From NCBI GenBank assembly GCA_037440885.1, contig JBBITI010000079.1, positions 1-10,701 on the forward strand: a stretch of DNA of 10,701 nt, read 5' to 3'. Source of the stretch: JBBITI01 sp037440885. GTDB taxonomy: Bacteria; Chloroflexota; Dehalococcoidia; Dehalococcoidales; UBA2162. The notes beneath the pieces are model-generated. The model was not told the DNA's origin, ran no database searches, and worked only from the letters and a program-made list of their open reading frames with translations. A program made the translations under genes and the position numbers. This document shows, piece after piece, positions 6,547-10,701 of this stretch. Position 1 is the stretch's first letter. Every line of letters begins with the position of its first letter.

Positions 6547-7968
6547 ATGACGGTACCGATGCTGGATTATATCTTTCATCCCGGGACAATTGCGATAGCG
6601 GGAGTCTCCGATGAGAATGCCCCGCCCAATTCCGGACGCAACTTTCTTAATGTGATTCTGGATGCGGGGTTTCCGGGTAGGATTTATCCGTTTAATAGAA
6701 ACGGCGGCCGGGTGCGCGGTCTCAAAATTTACAATAGCCTGGCAGAGGTCCCGGATAACATCGATTATTTGATTTCAGCAGTTCCTGCCAGTCAAGCCCC
6801 TCAACTAATGCGAGAATGTGTGGCTAAAAAAGTGCGGCTGGTTCATTTTTTTACAGCGGGATTCAGCGAACTGGGTGACGAGATCGGGAAAGGGTTAGAA
6901 AATGAGATAGCGGTAATAGCGCGTCAAGGTGGCGTAAGAATCACTGGACCGAATGGAATGGGTTTGCACTGTCCGAGGTCAGGGCTGTCATTCAGTCCGG
7001 GGATGCCAGATCAGGATGGGCCATTCAGTTTGCTTTCGCAGAGTGGTAGCCATACCAGTTACCTGGTGCGAGAGGCCGCATTCCGGGGATTGTACACCGG
7101 GAAAGCGATCAGTTACGGGAATGCCGCTGACCTGAACGAAGCCGATTTCCTGGATTATTTTGCCGATGATCCGGAAACCGGAATCATAGCCGGTTATATT
7201 GAAGGGGTGAAAGACGGCCGGCGTTTTGCCCGTGTTATAAAACAGGCGGCAGGTAAAAAGCCGGTGATTATGTTAAAAGGCGGCACTTCACCAGCAGGAG
7301 CGCGGGGTGCGTCATCGCATACCGGATCGATGGCGGGCAGCGAAGTGGTGTGGGACGGACTGTTGAGACAAGCCGGTGCTGTCCAGGTGCAGAGCCCGGA
7401 TGAACTGGTAGATACGGCGCTCTTTTTCCGTTTTTCTGAGGCAGTGAGAGGGCGGAATATTGCTATCGTGGGATTTGGCGGCGGGGTGGGTGTCTATTCG
7501 GCGGATTTGTGCGCCAGGCGGGGACTACATTTACCAGGACTTCCGGAAGAGTTAAAAAACAAGCTCCGGACGGTCTGGCCGCGCAATGCCGGCAGTTCAT
7601 TGAATAACCCGATTGATCTCTTTGGCGGTGGGCATCAAGGGATCGAACAAACACTGGAGACGATAGCCACTTGGTCCGGGATCGATTACATGCTGGTACA
7701 TATTCCGCTATATCTGAATCCGGTAGCTTCTGAGCAACTGGTAGAGTCTTACGCTGGCTCCCTGGTTAATCTGGGAGAAAAAGTAAACAAAAAGACCGCC
7801 GTGATCATCAATTTTGTATTCTCCGAACAGGCAAACCGGATCGTCGCAAGAGCGCAAGAAGCGCTGGCGAAAGCCGGGTTCCCGGTGTTTTTTTCCATGG
7901 AGCGGGCGATCAACGCCCTGGCCAAATTCGTGGATCATCACGACAGGAATAACCGTAATCCGGTTTGA
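6547..7968 (+). CDS. NDP-forming acyl-CoA synthetase, alpha-subunit-type protein
   Basis: A 473-residue protein with the alpha half of NDP-forming acetyl/acyl-CoA synthetases, which convert acyl-CoA plus NDP and phosphate to acid plus NTP. It has a Rossmann CoA-binding domain (about 8-105, starting IFHPGTIAIAGVSD), a GPNGMG loop (134-139, usually GPNCLG or similar), and the phosphohistidine segment SSHTGSMAG with His258 aligned to the catalytic alpha His of the archaeal ACD1 enzyme. A third domain follows (about 310-460). No ATP-grasp beta domain is fused and no beta subunit lies nearby, so it must pair with a partner elsewhere or do something else. ATG 6547 is preferred to the in-frame GTG at 6505: GAGGAT (6535-6540) lies 6 nt upstream, and 6505 falls within the promoter. 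It converges with an SDR, 26 bp between the stops. Confidence 0.87.
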   Translation: MTVPMLDYIFHPGTIAIAGVSDENAPPNSGRNFLNVILDAGFPGRIYPFNRNGGRVRGLKIYNSLAEVPDNIDYLISAVPASQAPQLMRECVAKKVRLVHFFTAGFSELGDEIGKGLENEIAVIARQGGVRITGPNGMGLHCPRSGLSFSPGMPDQDGPFSLLSQSGSHTSYLVREAAFRGLYTGKAISYGNAADLNEADFLDYFADDPETGIIAGYIEGVKDGRRFARVIKQAAGKKPVIMLKGGTSPAGARGASSHTGSMAGSEVVWDGLLRQAGAVQVQSPDELVDTALFFRFSEAVRGRNIAIVGFGGGVGVYSADLCARRGLHLPGLPEELKNKLRTVWPRNAGSSLNNPIDLFGGGHQGIEQTLETIATWSGIDYMLVHIPLYLNPVASEQLVESYAGSLVNLGEKVNKKTAVIINFVFSEQANRIVARAQEALAKAGFPVFFSMERAINALAKFVDHHDRNNRNPV

Positions 7969-7994
7969 ATACGACTGCCGGCACACTCTTTATT

Positions 7995-8783
7995 TTATGG
8001 ATGCAGCGAGTGGTAACCGCAACTGACGATCAAGTTCTGACCGGTGATCGCACTCGACTCGTCTGATGCCAGGAAAAGGATCACTGCAGCGACCTCCTCA
8101 GGTTCAGCGATGCGGTTCAGAGAATACCGGGCTAGTATTTCTCTCATGTGCTCTTCATAGGAGATTCCCCGGGCTCTGGCGGCCGCTTTCTGGGGATTTT
8201 CAAACCGGTCGGTCCGGGTGGCTGCGGGACTGAGCGAATTGACCCGGATATTGTGTTGGCCGACTTCCATGGAGAGAGTCATCGTCATGCCGATGATGCC
8301 TGCCTTGCTAGCCGGATAAGGCCCCAGAAACGGGGCCCCCAGTACACCGGCGATGCTGGAGATATTGATGATACTGCCGGTCTTACGGGGGATCATATTT
8401 TTCAAAGCTTCCCGGCAACACAACATCGTACCGGTAAGATCGATAGCTACCGTCTCGTTCCAGCCTGCCAGGTCCATGTTAACGATGGGGCCACCGCCCC
8501 GTCCCCCGGCATGATTGTTGACCAGGACATCAATCTTCCCGAAATCGCGAACAGTTTCCGCCATCAAATGGATAACCTGCGTTTCGCTGGAGACATCGCA
8601 CTGAACAATTTTAGCGATCCCCTTCTTCGTTTTTATCTCGTCGGCGACTTCTTCCAATCTAGCCCGGGTACGCCCCACCAGAACGACCCTGGCACCTTCA
8701 GCGGCGAAGACAAGGGCAGTCGCCTTTCCGATGCCGGTGCCGGCACCGGTTACAACAGCAACGCGATCATTTAATCTTTTCAT
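7995..8783 (-). CDS. Short-chain dehydrogenase/reductase with NNHAGG motif
   Basis: A 262-residue classical SDR, cytoplasmic. The glycine motif TGAGTGIG is at 12-19 and VGRTRARL follows strand 2; the Arg there suggests NADP(H). The catalytic Ser143, Tyr156 (YPASK) and Lys160 are intact with 13-residue spacing. The usual NNAG motif is NNHAGG here, a one-residue insertion seen in some SDR subgroups. The C-terminal ITGQNLIVSCGYHSLHP ends the protein with a Cys-Gly where most SDRs have Asp-Gly-Gly. AGGAG (8796-8792) lies 8 nt before ATG 8783. It is not closely related to the first SDR in this window. The substrate is unknown; 3-oxoacyl or hydroxy-acid-type substrates are common for such proteins. 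Confidence 0.9.
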   Translation of the reverse strand: MKRLNDRVAVVTGAGTGIGKATALVFAAEGARVVLVGRTRARLEEVADEIKTKKGIAKIVQCDVSSETQVIHLMAETVRDFGKIDVLVNNHAGGRGGGPIVNMDLAGWNETVAIDLTGTMLCCREALKNMIPRKTGSIINISSIAGVLGAPFLGPYPASKAGIIGMTMTLSMEVGQHNIRVNSLSPAATRTDRFENPQKAAARARGISYEEHMREILARYSLNRIAEPEEVAAVILFLASDESSAITGQNLIVSCGYHSLHP

Positions 8784-9208
8784 GACACACTCTCCTGCAT
8801 ACGAGTCAATCTTCGCGCCATAATTATAGCGGTCAAGAGGCGGATATATTATCGTCTATGATGACGATTTATCCAGGTTGTATTGATTGAGAAACTTACT
8901 ACACTGATAGGCAGGGTGTCAATCTTCAGGATACTTGGTTATCCCCGGGACATCTTTGACGATACACCGGTTAAAAACCAATGCAAAACTGATAAAGTGA
9001 TTTTTCCGCTGAGCTGGAGATATTGTTAGTTCAACCTGTTAATTACGAGGGCAGGCGATAAAAGCAGACACTCAGCGGGGAATCTACCTTTGTATATTCG
9101 AAAGGCTTACCGCGAACGGCGGCGAAGTGCAGGTTAGAAATGTTGATACTTCGACGGGCTCCCCGATAAATGTGGATTGGGACAGGGTAATTGTGCAAAA
9201 CGCAATGA
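8784..9208. other. 425-bp gene-free stretch with a 12-bp inverted repeat
   Basis: No convincing gene lies here. A TATAAT on the minus strand (8828-8823) may be the -10 box of the SDR, about 33 nt of leader upstream, but no matching -35 is seen. Two copies of GTCAATCTTC occur at 8805-8814 and 8918-8927. Arms at 9002-9013 and 9071-9082 pair over 12 positions (two G-T pairs; core CCGCTGAG with CTCAGCGG) around 57 nt. A plus-strand frame from 9043 to 9237 is open but has no usable early start codon. It may be a decayed gene or an unrecognised RNA. Confidence 0.4.
9002..9082. repeat. Long-range inverted repeat, possible structured RNA
   Basis: Arm 1 (9002-9013) and arm 2 (9071-9082) form ten Watson-Crick pairs and two G-U pairs, with an 8-bp perfect core, closing a 57-nt loop. 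Neither strand has a T-tract after the stem, so this is not an intrinsic terminator. The role is unknown. Confidence 0.4.
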
Positions 9209-9655
9209 CTAGACTGCCGTCCAACCCAGGTAGATAAGGGTTGCGGAGATAACGAAGAGGAACCAGTAGAGAGCGGGGATGGGGCCCCACCACGTCCGGT
9301 GCCACCAGATTTTTCCTTTGCGGAAATTCCTTATTCCGTAGTGGGGGTTGCAGACGAACCAGAAAAAATCTTCCAGAAAGACCAGGCCGACATAAAATCC
9401 AAGCAGGAGGCTTTCCAACCGCCAGTTCCAGGGAACAAAAAAGGCGGGTAGGTGGACAAAAGCAATGAGAAAAACGGTCATCAAGACGTGGTAACCGGTG
9501 ACCGGCCGGCCGCCGGTAAGTTTAACCATAATACCAGATTTGATGCGCCAGGTAGGCAAACGCGCCGCCCAGCCGTCCGGGCCTTCGATCTGGATTTCCC
9601 AGAGTGCCAGAAGGACAGCGAGGAAAACCATAAAAGCCAGCAGAGCAAAAATCAC
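9209..9655 (-). CDS. Small four-helix membrane protein, unrecognised
   Basis: A 148-residue protein I do not recognise. Four hydrophobic helices are visible at about 2-19, 53-75, 81-102 and 126-146, so it should sit in the cytoplasmic membrane. The loop between helices 3 and 4 is notable: CNPHYGIRNFRKG followed by WWHRTWWGPIP, rich in His, Trp and Arg. Glu95-Asp96 sit in helix 3. Together with the loop His residues these could bind a metal or haem, or form an active site, but that is a guess. The start is uncertain: GTG 9655 is the first possible codon after an in-frame stop two codons earlier, and ATG 9631 would give 140 residues; neither has a clear ribosome binding site. It is isolated, with gene-free stretches on both sides. 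Confidence 0.7.
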   Translation of the reverse strand: MIFALLAFMVFLAVLLALWEIQIEGPDGWAARLPTWRIKSGIMVKLTGGRPVTGYHVLMTVFLIAFVHLPAFFVPWNWRLESLLLGFYVGLVFLEDFFWFVCNPHYGIRNFRKGKIWWHRTWWGPIPALYWFLFVISATLIYLGWTAV

Positions 9656-9949
9656 GGGTTAACTATACCACTACCTCATGTAATTATGCGATGGGGATCA
9701 GTATAAACAAACACATATATAGATAGATTGGTAGTTGTAATCTTCATGCCCTATCTTGCATTCTTTACCGGTCGTAATCAATAATCCGATTGGAATGATG
9801 CCCTGATAAATAGATCGCCCAAAGACTACATTTTCATGCGGGGTAGGTTTATAGCAGAAGAAGGATTCAGGAAGGCCTTTGTCTTATGTTTTGTTTAAAA
9901 GATTCGCTGGTGTTATCATGTAGAACACTAGATACTGAATAATAATGAA
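9656..9949. other. AT-rich intergenic stretch, boundary of the nuclease gene
   Basis: This 294-bp gap turns markedly AT-rich toward its right end. I see no gene, tRNA or terminator. Its only clear content is the promoter at 9891-9919. The change in base composition from here rightward suggests an insertion boundary, but no direct repeats or transposase remnants were found. Confidence 0.4.
9891..9919 (+). promoter_or_regulatory. Extended -10 promoter of the SRA-HNH gene
   Basis: TATCAT (9914-9919, 5 of 6) carries an upstream TG at 9911-9912, making an extended -10, and TTGTTT (9891-9896, 3 of 6) sits 17 bp before it. Transcription would start near 9926, about 24 nt before ATG 9950. Confidence 0.5.
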
Positions 9950-10648
9950 ATGAAGCCTGGCGACATAATATCATATCTACAGATGTGCTCGGAAGAAGGG
10001 GTAAATCTCCAACGTGGTATGAATTATCACCTAGATGAAAGTTATAGCGTTATCCTGATGAGTCTACGCCCAAATGCCCCATACTCCGATAGAGTTGAAA
10101 ATGAAGGTCGTATCTTAATATATGAAGGACATGATATTTCGAAAATTCAAACGAATTCAATACCGAAAAACGTTGACCAACCCATGAAAAATCCAAGCGG
10201 TACTTTAACCCAGAATGGTTTATTTTTTGAAGCTGCTCTCAGATATAAACTGGGGAAAAGTAAAGCAGAATTAGTGAAGGTATATGAAAAACTCCATGCT
10301 GGCATTTGGGTTTATAATGGCCTTTTTTATTTACAAGATGCCTGGCAAGAAAATAGTAACTCAAGGTTGGTGTTCAAATTCAAATTGGAATTAACAGAAC
10401 AACAATTGCCCAATATTCGTAATTCTAATCTAGGAGTAGTACTCACCCATGAAAGGCTAATTCCATCTACAGTTAAATTGGCAGTATGGGAAAGAGATAA
10501 GGGCAAGTGCGTTTTATGTGGTAGTGCTGATAACCTCCATTTTGACCATATTATTCCGTACTCTAGAGGAGGTTCGTCTTTAGTAGCAGAAAATATACAG
10601 TTACTATGTGCAAGACATAATTTAGCTAAGCGGGATAAGATAGAGTAA
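9950..10648 (+). CDS. SRA-HNH endonuclease, probable modification-dependent restriction enzyme
   Basis: A 232-residue protein with two parts. Residues about 10-150 resemble an SRA (YDG) domain: GMNY, YSVILMS, GRILIYEGHD (53-62), DQPMKN, then VYNGLFYLQDAW (121-132) in place of the usual YDGLY, and LVFKFKLEL. SRA domains flip and read modified cytosine. Residues about 172-232 are an HNH nuclease: VWERDKGKC, zinc pair Cys187-x2-Cys190, DH at 199-200 with His200 as the catalytic base, RGG at 206-208, Asn215, and the second zinc pair Cys220-x2-His223 followed by Asn224. SRA-HNH proteins are known as type IV-like enzymes that cut DNA with modified cytosine, so defence against modified phage DNA is the likely role. 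The gene is much more AT-rich than its neighbours (35% GC in bases 10201-10260 against 65% in 1381-1440), a sign of transfer. No clear ribosome binding site precedes ATG 9950. No methylase is adjacent, as expected for type IV. Confidence 0.85.
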   Translation: MKPGDIISYLQMCSEEGVNLQRGMNYHLDESYSVILMSLRPNAPYSDRVENEGRILIYEGHDISKIQTNSIPKNVDQPMKNPSGTLTQNGLFFEAALRYKLGKSKAELVKVYEKLHAGIWVYNGLFYLQDAWQENSNSRLVFKFKLELTEQQLPNIRNSNLGVVLTHERLIPSTVKLAVWERDKGKCVLCGSADNLHFDHIIPYSRGGSSLVAENIQLLCARHNLAKRDKIE

Positions 10649-10701
10649 TATACTGCTCCCCATTAAGACAGAGGTTGAATTAAAAGAGTAAAATGGCTGA
10701 A

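Noticed and set aside
8148..8774. 208-aa plus-strand frame
   Set aside because: Antisense shadow of the SDR at 7995-8783, whose motifs are all present on the other strand.
9043..9237. Plus-strand open frame of 64 codons
   Set aside because: No start codon near its beginning, overlap with the end of the membrane protein gene, and no recognisable family; possibly a gene remnant.
10693..10701. ATG near the right edge, possible next gene
   Set aside because: Only three codons are visible and there is no clear ribosome binding site.
1..10701. tRNA, rRNA, CRISPR array or insertion sequence
   Set aside because: None was found on inspection of either strand; the 5293-5328 hairpin does not fit a tRNA.

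Overview
The window reads as the chromosome of an anaerobic or facultatively anaerobic bacterium of medium GC content. The clues are a tungsten-type aldehyde ferredoxin oxidoreductase (AOR), an NDP-forming acyl-CoA synthetase alpha subunit, a DUF5679 zinc-ribbon microprotein and an apparent selenoprotein. This mix would fit a Chloroflexota (Dehalococcoidia-like) genome, but that is an inference from gene content, not a demonstrated assignment.

Layout. Bases 175-2847 (+) hold an AOR followed by a short-chain dehydrogenase/reductase (SDR), behind a good sigma-70-like promoter. Bases 2851-4191 (-) hold an MFS carrier whose stop lies 3 bp from that of the SDR. Bases 4334-4942 (-) hold a FrnE/DsbA-type thioredoxin-fold protein. 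Its first active-site Cys is replaced by an in-frame TGA (4910-4912), giving Sec-Pro-Phe-Cys, with hairpins immediately downstream; a conventional ORF caller sees only the truncated C-terminal part. Divergent from it is a 46-aa DUF5679 protein (5130-5270, +), whose promoter spacer is filled by a perfect inverted repeat. Bases 5403-6392 (-) encode a nitronate monooxygenase/FabK-like flavoprotein with Phe where the family's catalytic His is expected. It is divergent from a stand-alone CoA-binding/CoA-ligase alpha protein (6547-7968, +). A second SDR (7995-8783, -) converges on that gene. After a 425-bp non-coding stretch comes an unrecognised four-helix membrane protein (9209-9655, -). After a further AT-rich gap comes an AT-rich SRA-HNH nuclease gene (9950-10648, +), probably acquired horizontally.

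How the genes may work together. AOR, two SDRs, the CoA-ligase alpha subunit and the MFS carrier suggest interconversion of alcohols, aldehydes, acids and acyl-CoAs with uptake or export of an organic acid; the substrate cannot be read from sequence. The selenoprotein and the zinc-ribbon microprotein suggest a small redox or metal-related divergent locus. The SRA-HNH protein is a candidate modification-dependent (type IV-like) restriction enzyme.

The most interesting item is the selenocysteine candidate at 4334-4942. No Sec-insertion genes (selA, selB, selC, selD) lie in the window, so it needs support from the rest of the genome.
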